In this document: positions 37,105-47,400 of the stretch, in pieces
Numbering within the stretch: the first letter of the stretch is position 1
Layout of the letters: the number at the start of each line of letters is the position of its first letter
Origin: JAJDAT01 sp964344185
GTDB taxonomy: Bacteria; Nitrospinota; Nitrospinia; Nitrospinales; JAJDAT01
Direction: 5' to 3'
DNA length: 64,000 nt
NCBI GenBank assembly: GCA_964344185.1
Contig: CAYFMN010000001.1
Coordinates: 1 to 64,000 of the forward strand
Program-made: the position numbers and the translations under genes
The notes under the pieces: model-generated
Seen by the model: the letters and a program-made list of their open reading frames with translations, nothing else
The model's database searches: none
What the model was told of the DNA's origin: nothing

Positions 37105-37593
37105 CTACTCGGTGTAATACTCTAATTCCTCACAATTCTTCAAATTAGGGGATTCATTGAGAGCGCGGATTCCTACTTTACCAAATTGGTTTTTATAAAG
37201 ATCAAGCTTAATGTACTTTTTACTTTCCGGGGAATCAGCAAAGGCTTTGGCTCCTATATCGCCTACAACATTGCCAAACATTGATAAAGACGAAAGCTTT
37301 GGTAGGCTCTTGGAATTTGCTAAAGCAATGGCTCCATCATCGCCAATTTCATTATGATTAATATTTAACGTTTCCAAATTCCCCAAATAAGGAGAATCGG
37401 CAAACGCCTCCGCCCCCTCGTCGCCGCATTGGTTACCGCTATAAAGCAGTATTTTTACCGTCGATAAAACGGGTTTAGTTGCAAGCTCCATTGTTCCTCG
37501 CAACCCGATATATTTATCTTTCAAAGATAATATTGTTTTATCTTCGGACATGTTTTCTTCTATCAATTTATCAATTTTATTTACTTTAGCCAT
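37105..37593 (-). CDS. Leucine-rich-repeat protein (ribonuclease-inhibitor type)
   Basis: 162 residues. Four ribonuclease-inhibitor-type LRRs of about 28 residues are visible: LYSGNQCGDEGAEAFADSP, LNINHNEIGDDGAIALANS, LSMFGNVVGDIGAKAFADSP and LDLYKNQFGKVGIRALNESP. It has no signal peptide, so it is probably cytosolic and binds a protein. The frame opens at TTG 37599; the ATG at 37593 after AAGGCGG is preferred. Confidence 0.78.
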   Translation of the reverse strand: MAKVNKIDKLIEENMSEDKTILSLKDKYIGLRGTMELATKPVLSTVKILLYSGNQCGDEGAEAFADSPYLGNLETLNINHNEIGDDGAIALANSKSLPKLSSLSMFGNVVGDIGAKAFADSPESKKYIKLDLYKNQFGKVGIRALNESPNLKNCEELEYYTE

Positions 37594-37713
37594 AATCAAA
37601 TACCCGCCTTTGCTTTTAAAGTAGGCAATGCTTTCTTATTCAAAAAGTTAAATCAGTTAAAAATTATAAATTAAAGAATTTTTTTAACAAATTATTTTTT
37701 TATAAAAATAAAA

Positions 37714-37740
37714 AAGCCGGTACCTAAAAGGTACCGGCTT
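37714..37740 (-). terminator. Strong intrinsic terminator of the cytochrome c/bd-like operon
   Basis: On the minus strand AAGCCGGTACC, a 5-base loop and GGTACCGGCTT form a perfect 11-bp stem, followed by TTTTTATTTTTAT. It lies 15 bases past the diheme cytochrome stop, so it ends that transcription unit. Confidence 0.9.
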
Positions 37741-37755
37741 GAAAATAATTTCTCT

Positions 37756-38883
37756 TTACAATAATGGATCTAAAAATAATCCATCCTTTTCCCAACGTGC
37801 AATATCTTCTTTAGTTGGAATTGGTGGAATAGGATATTTTTGAGCTCTTCCTTCAGGAGGCAATGGATTATGAAAAGTTTTTGCATAAGCCTCCGCTTTC
37901 CATAAATAAAGATGTCCATACACCATCCCCCAAGGCGCCATTGGAGTTCCATCGACACCACGAGTAACTCTCTTATAAACTAAAGCGTCAGGCCAGTCTT
38001 TCTGAGGTACTCCATCTAGGCGATCAGGCATCTTTTCGGTATCCATTTTGTTACCATCTCTAAAATCAAGAGCCCCGGACATTAAAGGAATTCCCTCTTT
38101 ACCATGGCATACGGCACAGTTCAAGCCTTCGGTATTGGGGTCTAAACCTTCAAAAATAACTTTACCTTCTTTAACAATATCTTGATCATCCCACCAAGTC
38201 CATTGAGCTCCAAACTTACCTTCGACTGGAGCATGTTCAGGATCTCTGAGAGTTTTTAAATAAGCCACCAATGCAGCCATTTGGTCGTCGTCTAAATCTT
38301 CGCCATAATAGGTCGGCATTGCTTTTTTAGATTTAGGATCGTCAAAACCTGGAGATTGTTTTTTGCGCGGCTCCAAAATTTGCTCTTTAATATAATCTTC
38401 AGAATATAGGCCAATTTGTTTTGTTCCAAGATTAGGGCCGCGATCAGAATTGCCTTCCCAGAATACTTTATGACAGTTAAAGCATTTATTTTCTTCAAAT
38501 ACTTCCCGTCCTGCGGCGATTACTTCAGGACCGGCTAAACTAGCCAAATTCACCGGCGGCTTGTTAAGTTTCTCTAATTCAACCTCGGGATTAAACTGAG
38601 GAAGGTTTGCGGTGATACCTATAAATAAAACCGAAGCAAATCCATAAGTCACAAACAATCGAAGAGTCGCGGACCCTTGTCCTTTTTCTGGCTTTAGCGC
38701 CGGTAAATCTAAAAGGATAAAAAACAGCAACGCATAAAAAGAAAAGACAACGAACTCTATTTGCCACCAAATCGGAAAACCTGCCTTTCCCGCTCCAAAC
38801 CAAATTAAAATAGCGGCAACGACCCAAATAGGTATTTTGAGCTTAATATTTTGAAAAAAAGTTTTTTCTGGTAGTTCTGACAT
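37756..38883 (-). CDS. Membrane-anchored diheme cytochrome c
   Basis: 375 residues. Three N-terminal membrane helices (about 17-34, 42-60 and 74-92) precede two cytochrome c domains with heme sites CFNCH (134-138) and CAVCH (256-260). The distal ligand candidates include the methionine in KKAMPTYYG (about 189) for the first heme. It directly follows the bd-like membrane gene (18 bp), so it is probably its electron donor in a respiratory oxidase or nitrogen-oxide-linked chain. Such a pairing is known from nitrite-oxidising Nitrospira/Nitrospina; assignment here is inference. Confidence 0.85.
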   Translation of the reverse strand: MSELPEKTFFQNIKLKIPIWVVAAILIWFGAGKAGFPIWWQIEFVVFSFYALLFFILLDLPALKPEKGQGSATLRLFVTYGFASVLFIGITANLPQFNPEVELEKLNKPPVNLASLAGPEVIAAGREVFEENKCFNCHKVFWEGNSDRGPNLGTKQIGLYSEDYIKEQILEPRKKQSPGFDDPKSKKAMPTYYGEDLDDDQMAALVAYLKTLRDPEHAPVEGKFGAQWTWWDDQDIVKEGKVIFEGLDPNTEGLNCAVCHGKEGIPLMSGALDFRDGNKMDTEKMPDRLDGVPQKDWPDALVYKRVTRGVDGTPMAPWGMVYGHLYLWKAEAYAKTFHNPLPPEGRAQKYPIPPIPTKEDIARWEKDGLFLDPLL

Positions 38884-38901
38884 CGGTTACTCCCTAAAGA
38901 A

Positions 38902-40983
38902 TTACTCAGCCATTTGAGGCGCAGAAGCGGCTGCGGCCACTTTTTTCTTCTTCGCCGTTTTAGGATATTTAATTCCAATCCAAATAACGGCTGTCATAAT
39001 TATGAAAAATGTCCAAACGATCTGGGTGACGTTCATACCCGCATCGGCAAGCATTGGAGCAAATTTTTCAGGTGTTACATCTTTAAATACTCGGTAGACA
39101 TGAAAATTCATTCGAGATAATTCGCGAATTGTTCCCATCCAACTCATCAACCAAATATCAGCAAATCCTAAGAAAATTAGGACATAAACTCCAAGAGGAT
39201 TGATCTTTCCATAATGAACTTTGCCTGTTTTGGTGGCGATTGTGTAAAAAACGTAATTGATGAAAGTGATAGTTACTAGTGCAAAAGCGGCTGTGTTTTT
39301 GGAAATCATTAAAGCTAAGAAAGCAAGATTATCCGGTAACACCATATCTGGATTCATTCCGGGTTCAGGCAGCATGGTTGCAAAGAATCTTCTAGGCGTA
39401 AACCAAATAGTCGCTGCCAATATCATCAAAATAAAACCAATTTTCATAAAAGGAAAAAACCTTTGCGCATTATCAATACGCTTCATACTGACCCACATAT
39501 ATAGATTACTTGCGCTAAACATGGTGCCAACAAGCAACCCTTGAACCAACATAAACATAGACTCTCTATCGGACATAATGTACATGCCGATTGAAGCGTC
39601 GTATTGGTAAATTTCATAAACAAAGATGTAACCCATAGCAGGCAATGGGATCATGATAGCAACGCCGATGAGGTTTCCTATATAGCCAACCCAGTCGTAA
39701 TACTCTTTGTCTTCTTTTGTGGTAGACCATAGGTACATATACGCGCCAATAATTCCCACCATATAACCGCCAAAGGTACCGTTTCCAACTAACCTGTGAT
39801 AATTAAGCGGCATCCAGGTTGCCGTCGCAATTTTGGCCCATTCTCCCATAGCCGGGATATCGGCAATGGGTTTTGGAGGCGTTTGCATAAATGTTGCTGG
39901 ACCGTCCAAAGCGCATAACAGAGTTAGACCTAAAATATTTAAGAAAACTCCGACAACAATGTGCCGCCCCTTTTTATTGGAACTATTTAATGGATCCCAT
40001 GAATAAACATAGATATACATTAAGATAGTTTCAAGAATGAACAAAGTAGGGTAGGCGATCATGAAAAGAACGGGAAAATTTGCAACCAAATAGGTGGTAA
40101 AGTCTGCATAAGCAACTAACATGATAAAAAGGAATAACCCGCCAGTCAGCGCTGTAAAGCTGTAGCAAATTCCTATTACTTTCGTTATTTCATGAGCCAA
40201 TCGTTCGAATTTGAAATCGGACTGCGCAAACATGATCATGTTTGACATGACTCCGCCAACCAAGCCGGAAACAACAGCAAGGATAGCCCCGCCAGGACCA
40301 TGAAAACCGGTCAGTAGAATCGCAAAAACGCCGCCAGTGGCAGCGCCTACAAAACCAGACGCTTTAACGTCTAATAATTTATGAAAATAATTTAAGAAAC
40401 TTACTATGAGCGAACCAAATGCGCAGGCCCAAAGTCCATATAAAACTCCATGATGGACTTTTAATATAACTTCTATGGTGATCCCTATCACAACCCCAAT
40501 TAGCACACCTAAAAAGAGGTTAGAAAAAACGATGGCTTGCCTTACCCCTTTAGTTCTTCTGGCTCCCATAACCTCCATAATGACAACAAACATCGGACAA
40601 CCAAGAATAAAAGAAGCAAATAAAATGTGAAGTTGCGCTCCGATCCAAGTAGCTTTACGGTTTCCTACCCAAGGGAAAACGAAATCTTCTAATTTATGAT
40701 CTTTGGCTGGACCAATATCGTATAAATAGGCCTTATCATCTTCCTCAGCTTCGCCTTCTTCGCCTTCTTCAGCTCCTTCCTCTTCAGATTCAGAACCTTC
40801 TTCTTCCTCAAATTCCTCTTCATCTTCGGCGTATACCAATTGAGGACCAAAACTTGAGTTTTCTAAATCAAAAATTGACGTAACCGTCGAAAAATTGAAG
40901 AAAACTAGAAAAAATGTAAACAAAAAGGCCGACAATACCTTCAATAAGGAAGTCGTTTGGGGTTGGTTGATTGACCTATCCAT
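38902..40983 (-). CDS. Cytochrome bd-like (CydA-like) membrane oxidase subunit
   Basis: 693 residues with about 14-15 membrane helices, beginning with a hydrophobic N-terminal helix and an acidic linker at about 53-83 (mostly Glu, with some Gly and Ser). The first core helix (QLHILFASFILGCPMFVVIMEVMG, about 117-140) aligns with the CydA quinol oxidase helix that carries a heme-ligand His (His119 here). The later stretch LVQGLLVGTMFSASNLYMW and others fit the family. It is much longer than CydA and has no CydB partner; a diheme cytochrome c follows in the same operon. Thus it is bd-like but not a canonical bd oxidase. Start: ATG at 40983 after TAGAGG, rather than 41022. Confidence 0.75.
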   Translation of the reverse strand: MDRSINQPQTTSLLKVLSAFLFTFFLVFFNFSTVTSIFDLENSSFGPQLVYAEDEEEFEEEEGSESEEEGAEEGEEGEAEEDDKAYLYDIGPAKDHKLEDFVFPWVGNRKATWIGAQLHILFASFILGCPMFVVIMEVMGARRTKGVRQAIVFSNLFLGVLIGVVIGITIEVILKVHHGVLYGLWACAFGSLIVSFLNYFHKLLDVKASGFVGAATGGVFAILLTGFHGPGGAILAVVSGLVGGVMSNMIMFAQSDFKFERLAHEITKVIGICYSFTALTGGLFLFIMLVAYADFTTYLVANFPVLFMIAYPTLFILETILMYIYVYSWDPLNSSNKKGRHIVVGVFLNILGLTLLCALDGPATFMQTPPKPIADIPAMGEWAKIATATWMPLNYHRLVGNGTFGGYMVGIIGAYMYLWSTTKEDKEYYDWVGYIGNLIGVAIMIPLPAMGYIFVYEIYQYDASIGMYIMSDRESMFMLVQGLLVGTMFSASNLYMWVSMKRIDNAQRFFPFMKIGFILMILAATIWFTPRRFFATMLPEPGMNPDMVLPDNLAFLALMISKNTAAFALVTITFINYVFYTIATKTGKVHYGKINPLGVYVLIFLGFADIWLMSWMGTIRELSRMNFHVYRVFKDVTPEKFAPMLADAGMNVTQIVWTFFIIMTAVIWIGIKYPKTAKKKKVAAAASAPQMAE

Positions 40984-41235
40984 CGACGGAATACCTCTAG
41001 TTACCTTAATAATATGAAACATCTCAGAGAAGAACAGAAACCTCTGAAATAGGGATATATTTTTTTCAATTATGCATACCAGGGGAGAGAAATATCATAG
41101 GGGGAAAATAAAGTCAAGACGTTTCAAACCCACGACTTATAGGTTGCAAAAAAATAGCTAATATAACTATGAATTAGATAATGAAGCCCAAAACGATATA
41201 GAGGACCCTAATTTACGGTAGGAGCGATTTGGCTT

Positions 41236-41799
41236 TTAGCTTTCATCTAAAACCTTTTTTGCTTCTTTAAGAGCTCTTTCTATATTTGGTAGTCCTCCCC
41301 CAGGAACAAAATCAACATAACGGATAATATTATCTTTGTCCGCGATTAAAACAGTCCTCTTTAAATAATTAAAACTCGACCTTAACAAACCGGTTTTTTT
41401 GCCGAAATCATAATTCGGAGCGTCGGATAAAAAAATGAGGTTTCCAATTTTTGCTTTTTGGGCAAACTTATATTGGCCTTCTGCGGAATTAGTGCTTATT
41501 GTCAAAATATCCAAATGCTTATCAAGCCCTCCATTAGTCTCGCTAAACCTATGGGTTTGCTCATCGCAGGTTGGCGTGTTTAATTGAGGAACTACGCTAA
41601 TTATCTTAACTTTTCCCTTTAAGCTATTTAAATGTATGTCAGACTTTTCATATCTGGAAAGTAGCGCGTCTGGCAAAGGTTTGCCAACTTGTAATACATC
41701 TTCCTTAGAAACCTGATTGGCAAAAGCATTCGATTGAAGGGCTAATAAAAAAAATATTGAAATTCCTAAAACGACTGTCTTGCTCTTAAAAAAACTCAT
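41236..41799 (-). CDS. tpx: Exported thiol peroxidase (Tpx-like), single-cysteine
   Basis: Reduces hydroperoxides via a peroxidatic cysteine. The 187-residue protein has a signal peptide (VVLGISIFFLLALQSNAFA, cleaved near 28), so it is periplasmic, unlike the usual cytosolic Tpx. The active-site motif PQLNTPTCDEQTHRF has Cys78 as the peroxidatic residue. No other cysteine occurs in the protein, so the usual Tpx resolving cysteine is missing and it must act as a 1-Cys enzyme with an outside reductant. A strong ribosome site (AGGAGGGT) precedes the ATG. It is monocistronic on the minus strand. Confidence 0.87.
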   Translation of the reverse strand: MSFFKSKTVVLGISIFFLLALQSNAFANQVSKEDVLQVGKPLPDALLSRYEKSDIHLNSLKGKVKIISVVPQLNTPTCDEQTHRFSETNGGLDKHLDILTISTNSAEGQYKFAQKAKIGNLIFLSDAPNYDFGKKTGLLRSSFNYLKRTVLIADKDNIIRYVDFVPGGGLPNIERALKEAKKVLDES

Positions 41800-42076
41800 A
41801 ATACCCTCCTCTTAATAGAGTTAACTAATAGTAATAAATAGGTTTTGATTTCAATAATCAAGAAATTTATTGTCTGAAACCTAGAATTAAAAATCTATTT
41901 TAAAGCTCCAACCAGACAAAGGCTATAAAAAGCCACTTCACTATTTTATCAAAATTAGTCTAAATAATATCTAGAATAAAACTTAAAAATAATTTAAAAT
42001 TTGACAAATATTATAATTTTGACTAATTTATAATTAATTTAGAACTTTACTTACTCAAAAATCAGGTTTTGTTATT

Positions 42077-42304
42077 GTGGAAATTACGCCAACCATTTTT
42101 ATGGTCCTATTCGTGTCCTATTTAATAATTTCTTTTTTTATGGGCATGCTTATTCACTCCTCCTTTATTTATGAAACTAAAAGAAACCTGGATAAAAATA
42201 GTAAAAAAGCCTGGGTTTTATGTATGTTCGCAGGTTTAGGTATAACAGCCTGGATGTTCATTTACGGATATCACGCAAACTTTGTTTGGAATACAGGGAG
42301 TTAA
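42077..42304 (+). CDS. Small membrane protein, hypothetical
   Basis: 75 residues with a GTG start. One membrane helix lies at 7-30 and a second at about 47-64 (KKAWVLCMFAGLGITAWMFIYG), joined by a charged loop (YETKRNLDKNSKK). No family is recognised. AT-rich upstream DNA includes TTGACA at 42001 and TATAAT at 42029, but their spacing (22) is too long for a standard promoter, so control is unclear. Confidence 0.6.
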   Translation: MEITPTIFMVLFVSYLIISFFMGMLIHSSFIYETKRNLDKNSKKAWVLCMFAGLGITAWMFIYGYHANFVWNTGS

Positions 42305-42556
42305 TAAAACGTGTGAAACTGCTACTAAAAAGGACAGAACAAATCAATTTATTTAACTATTTTATCTTTCATCTTTCCTTTAAAAAGCAAAATTCTCAAA
42401 ATTTCGGACTCTAAAACTGAAAAAACTGACTTTTTGAGTTATTCAAAATAAAACTTAATTATTTAACAAACTCGCCGTTAAGTTCCGTTAAGGCCTATTG
42501 AGTTTATCTAATTTTTGGGCGATTAAGTGCTTTACCAATTTAAGCGGGTTTATTAA

Positions 42557-43063
42557 ATGAATGGCGGGTTTAAAATTGTTTTATTTTTCTCTGTTTTCCT
42601 TTTAGGAATAATAGGAGAATCCTGGGCGCAAACCGTTGTCCCTAAGACTGTTGAGCCCGACCGTTTTAGAAAACGCTTTAAAACTCCTCAAATCCCTAGA
42701 TCACAATTTCAAAAACCTCAAACTTCTCTTGATAAAGCCGAAGCCGCCCGGGACGACCTCATGAAATTTAGGTTTTTCATATATAAAATCGAATTTGAGG
42801 GGTATTCCATATATAGAAACACCCTATTCAAAAAGCTGGAGAAATATTATCGGAGACGAACGATATCTTTATTTACGCTGTACAAATTAGCCGACAAAAT
42901 TACCGCAAAATATCGTAATGACGGTTATATCTTATCTCGCGCATATGTGCCTGCCCAGAGTATTCGAAACGGCGTCGCCAAAATCAAAATTGTCGAAGGT
43001 TATATTGATAAAATAAATTTAGAAGGCGATTTTAAAAATAAGCGAAAAATCTTCGAATTCTAA
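42557..43063 (+). CDS. TpsB outer-membrane transporter, 5' part (frame broken)
   Basis: A two-partner secretion transporter (ShlB/FhaC type) begins here: signal peptide to about residue 25 (ESWAQ), a linker, then POTRA 1 (KFRFFIYKIEFEGYSIYRNTLF) and POTRA 2 start. The frame ends at 43063 just after KRKIFEF. In the other frame, reading KNLRILKSRPLNAKVMERYLLLLGDLPG, the TpsB sequence continues into the next part. The shift sits at CGAAAAATC (about 43044-43052): one more A in the A-run would rejoin the frames. Either a real inactivating deletion or a draft-sequence error. Confidence 0.78.
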   Translation: MNGGFKIVLFFSVFLLGIIGESWAQTVVPKTVEPDRFRKRFKTPQIPRSQFQKPQTSLDKAEAARDDLMKFRFFIYKIEFEGYSIYRNTLFKKLEKYYRRRTISLFTLYKLADKITAKYRNDGYILSRAYVPAQSIRNGVAKIKIVEGYIDKINLEGDFKNKRKIFEF

Positions 43064-43074
43064 AGTCCAGACCG

Positions 43075-44232
43075 TTGAACGCTAAAGTAATGGAACGCTA
43101 TCTTTTGCTATTAGGCGACCTGCCAGGAATGGAAGTAAAAACGGTAATTACCCCGTCTCCAGAACAACCAGGGGCATCCCAACTAAAAGTAATCCTAAGC
43201 AAAAAGCATTGGGACGCTAATTTAGGAATGGATAATAGAGGAAATAGGTTTAACGGCCCATTTCAAGCGTCCGTGGGGGCAAATCTTTATTCTCCCATCA
43301 GGGAGACGGGACAGTTTGCTTTTCAGTCCATATTTACAACCCAATTAAGCGAATTACAGTTTTTCAATTTCACTTATCAAGACGCCGTTTCATATGAAGG
43401 AACGCGTTTTGTCACATCGGTGACGTCTAGTTTTTCACAACCAGGATCAAATTTAGAAATTTTAGATATTGAAGGCGACAGTCTGAGTATATCAGGAACT
43501 CTATTTCACCCTGTTATTCGATCCAGGGAGAAAAATCTCAACCTTAGCTTTGGGTTTTCTGCGCAAGATTCTGAAACCGATATTGTAGGAAACGTTTCCG
43601 CTGATGACAGTTTGCGTATTATTACATTAGGAGCTTCCTATGACTTTGTAGATCGATTTCGTGGAATCAATTTAGCGACTATTGATTTTAGCCAGGGATT
43701 AAACATTTTAAGCGCAAACGAAAGCGGTTCGGCGAACTTATCTCGAGCCGACGGCAAATCAGATTTCACTAAATTTTCCGGTACGCTAACAAGATTGCAA
43801 AATATAAAAGGCGGATTGTCGTTTTTAGGCGCTATGAGTTGGCAATACTCATTAGATAGTCTGTTGTCCTCGCAGGAATTTGGCGTAGGCGGTTCACAAT
43901 TTGTTCGAGCTTACGATTCATCCGAAATAACAGGTGAACAAGGCGTGGCGTTGAAACTGGAATTGCAATATGGGTTTCGAGAACAAAAAGAAAAATACCC
44001 GGATTATCAGATATATGTATTTTACGATTATGGCTCTGTTTGGAACAAAAATCCCGGCGATAACACAAAAGCTCGCGAAGGTCTTGACGCAATAGGTTCG
44101 GGCATTAGATTTAATATTAATGAAATGATTTCAGGTTATGCAGAATTAGACCTGCCAACAGCCAGAAGAATAGGTTCGGAAGATAATAAGGATCCGAGGT
44201 TCTTTTTTAGCGTAGTTTCAAGGTTTAACTAA
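43075..44232 (+). CDS. TpsB outer-membrane transporter, 3' part (barrel)
   Basis: The continuation of the broken tpsB frame: a POTRA-2 end (RPLNAKVMERYLLLLGDLPGMEV) and a 16-strand-type beta barrel to a C-terminal phenylalanine-containing strand (FFFSVVSRFN). The apparent TTG start at 43075 is probably not used; the reading frame is open further left. Joined with the 5' part the protein is about 558 residues, the usual TpsB size, and it would export the TpsA proteins encoded downstream. The barrel has the expected LxxG motif region around FRGINLATIDFSQGLN. Confidence 0.78.
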   Translation: MNAKVMERYLLLLGDLPGMEVKTVITPSPEQPGASQLKVILSKKHWDANLGMDNRGNRFNGPFQASVGANLYSPIRETGQFAFQSIFTTQLSELQFFNFTYQDAVSYEGTRFVTSVTSSFSQPGSNLEILDIEGDSLSISGTLFHPVIRSREKNLNLSFGFSAQDSETDIVGNVSADDSLRIITLGASYDFVDRFRGINLATIDFSQGLNILSANESGSANLSRADGKSDFTKFSGTLTRLQNIKGGLSFLGAMSWQYSLDSLLSSQEFGVGGSQFVRAYDSSEITGEQGVALKLELQYGFREQKEKYPDYQIYVFYDYGSVWNKNPGDNTKAREGLDAIGSGIRFNINEMISGYAELDLPTARRIGSEDNKDPRFFFSVVSRFN

Positions 44233-44477
44233 AATTCAGGTCTAAACGCTTGAATTCAAACGATCATTTTATGTACATGATTTGCAAAAAATAGACAAAC
44301 AGGGTGGATCATTAATTTATTGATTAAACGAAAAATCATAAGTATTTGAAAACAAATGATTTATTTTCAAATAAAATATGGCCCAAGTCTTGCTTTGGAT
44401 AATAAATAGAAAATACCTAAAGGAAAACTTTTCTAAGGCTGCTTGAGGGATAACTGGAAGAAAAAATAATAAACTTT

Positions 44478-47400
44478 ATGATTAAACTAATTTGTTCGTC
44501 TAAATTTATCTTAAGACGCTTTAGTCTTATTGCCGTTTTTATTTTAACTTCTTCAACGGCATTTGCATTGCCTCTGGACGGCAAAATCCGTTCGGGAGAC
44601 GTTCAGCTAAATCAAATCAATTCGAAACGATTAGACGTCAATCAATCTTCCGATAAAGCCATTATCGATTGGCATTCGTTCAATATCGCTCACGACGAAC
44701 ACACTCATTTCCAATTACCCTCGTCAGATGCACTCAGTTTAAACAGAGTCACCGGAGGACAGCGCTCCGATATCTTTGGAAAACTTTCTTCCAATGGACG
44801 ACTCATGTTAATTAACCCCAACGGAGTCGTGTTTGGACAAAACTCCCAAGTCGACGTGCATGGCTTAGTCGCAACTACAAACGATATCCGTAATGAAGAT
44901 TTTCTCGCTAATCGGTTTCACTTCACTCTTCCAGGCAATCCATCGGCCAGGATTGTCAACCGGGGAACTATTAATATAGCCAATGCGGGTTTATTGGCTT
45001 TTGTTGCGCCAGGAGTCGAAAACTCCGGAATCATTAACGCCAGGTTAGGGCGTGTTGGACTGGCTTCTTCAAATCAATTCACTTTAGATCTTTATGGCGA
45101 TAATCTAATCACTCTAGGAGTTGAAGGTAAAGTTCTGGATAAGGTCTATGATGAAAACGGTAAACCAGTATCGTCTTTAATCGATCAATCAGGAACGATC
45201 AACGCCGATGGCGGTCGTGTATATCTTCAGACCAATGCTGCCAAAAATATTGTCGATCACGCTATTAACGTTTCTGGAATCATTGAAGCAAAAACAGCCG
45301 AGAAAAAACGCGGGGACATTATTTTAAATGGGGGAGGCGAAAATAGGGTCAAGTTAACCGGGGTATTAAACGCCTCCGGTTTGGAAAACGGTCAAACGGG
45401 CGGTACCGTTCACGTTTTAGGCGACGAAGTTATTTTAGAAAAAGCCAAAATCTTCGCTTCCGGTTTTAATGGAGGCGGTATAGTTTTAGTTGGCGGAGAT
45501 TACCAGGGAAAGGGTTCTGTATTAAACGCTAGAAACACTTATTTCGACGTTAATTCTTATATCTACGCAGACGCTACTAACAGCGGCAATGGCGGCAAAA
45601 TCATTTTATGGGCGGATGAAAGAACCGATTCATTCGGAAAGATATACGCTAGGGGCGGAGTGTTTGGCGGCGATGGCGGGTTTGTCGAAACGTCTGGAAA
45701 ACAAGTCTTAGCGGTAACGCAAGCTGCGGATGTTTCGGCTCCTTTTGGCAAACCCGGACAATGGTTGTTAGATCCTTTTGATATCGAGATCGTTGATAGT
45801 TTGGACAATGCGGCTTTGACAGGCGGTAACAAGGTGGATGTCGCCATCATCAATGCTGCTCTTAATAATGGCACCAGCGTTAAAATTCAATCCAATAATA
45901 ACGGAGCAGGGGAAGGCAATATCCTCCTTTCTTCTGCAATCAGTAAAACCTCCGGCGGCAACGCAACCTTAACCTTGGACGCCGCTGGCGGTATCACGAT
46001 TAACGAAACAATTACCGCCACAACTGGAGCGTTAACTTTGGAACTTATGGCAGCGACAGGCGTTGTCATAAACAAAGCGTTAACTTTAAATGGAGGCTCA
46101 GTCACTCTCAATTCGAACGAAACATTTAGTCGGACTAATTTTGAAAACCCGGGTCGACAAAACATCGTTCAAATCAGCCATTTGTGCGGAGCAGCCAGAC
46201 CTGCCGAGGTTCATGTATCCGGCGTTCCAAGCGGCCTGGTTCATCTAAGCGGCAATCAAAATACGGAAAACGCATCAGCCGGCCACGGCACGGGTATTAC
46301 GTTAGCAGGGTCGTCTATAACAACATCTGGAGGAAATGCAACTTTTCAAGACGGGGTCACTTTATCTACCAGCTCTGTGGGGGTAACCACCAGCGGTGGA
46401 AATATCACATTTAATGGAACTTTAGATGGGGCTCAGGACCTCTCTTTATCGGCAAGCACAGGAATAATTAATTTCAATGAGGTGGTAGGAGGAACAACCG
46501 GGTTTTCTAATTTTACAGTCGGCTCATCAAGCGTAACAATATTTAATGCCGATTCGAACTTTTCTAGCGGACTTTCAATTGTGAACGCTACCGATGGAAT
46601 TTCTATACTCGGTAATATGACAAATACAATCGATTCTTGTTGTTTAACCATTTTTTTTAATGCCGATTCAGATAGTGATGGCAGTGGAACAATTAGTTTA
46701 GCAAGTGGTAAAACATTTACCTCCGATAGTGTAACTAATTTTCTTGGCGCAGACTTTGATATTCAAGGAAATATAAATACTTCTTCGAATTTTCAATTTC
46801 GTCGCGTAGCTGCAGGTAGTTTCGGGATCGGAGACGCTTCCGGAGACGCAACAATAAGTGGTTATGAATTAGATAGAATAACCGCTAAGAGTTTAGATTT
46901 TAGAATGGATGCGAGCGTTTATGAATTTAACATAGATAATGTTCAAGCTTTCCAAACAGATAATATCAGCGGATCCGTTAGAATATTTGGTTCGCAAGAT
47001 AATTCAACTTCAAGTATAAACTTTATAAATAATCCTTCTTATTTTGGCGGTAATGTTTTAAGACTGGGGACCACCAAAAAAATAAATACTATTAACTTTA
47101 ATACAGATGTTACTACCGATGGCGCTTTTAGCGCTTTTGGATCCACAATCAATTTTACCGGTAATTCCACATTAACTGCGAAAAACCTAGGCGGCGTAAC
47201 TTTAACCAATCAAAGTTTAAATGGCGGTGGCTCTCTTATAATGGATGGTACTGATCTGAATATGAGTTCTAATTCAGTGATTGATGCCGTTTCAGGAAGT
47301 ATTTCATTAGAATTTTCTGACGGAATAACCTTAGGGTTATTAAAAACGAATAGTATCTCAAATAGTAGCGCTATTAGATTAACCGCAGGTTCTGGTGGGA

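Noticed and set aside
42001..42034. TTGACA and TATAAT before the small membrane gene
   Set aside because: The spacing of 22 bases is outside the normal sigma-70 range; other pairings are no better.
45563..46165. Minus-strand frames under the first TpsA
   Set aside because: They overlap a large gene with clear domain content and show the composition expected of a reverse shadow.
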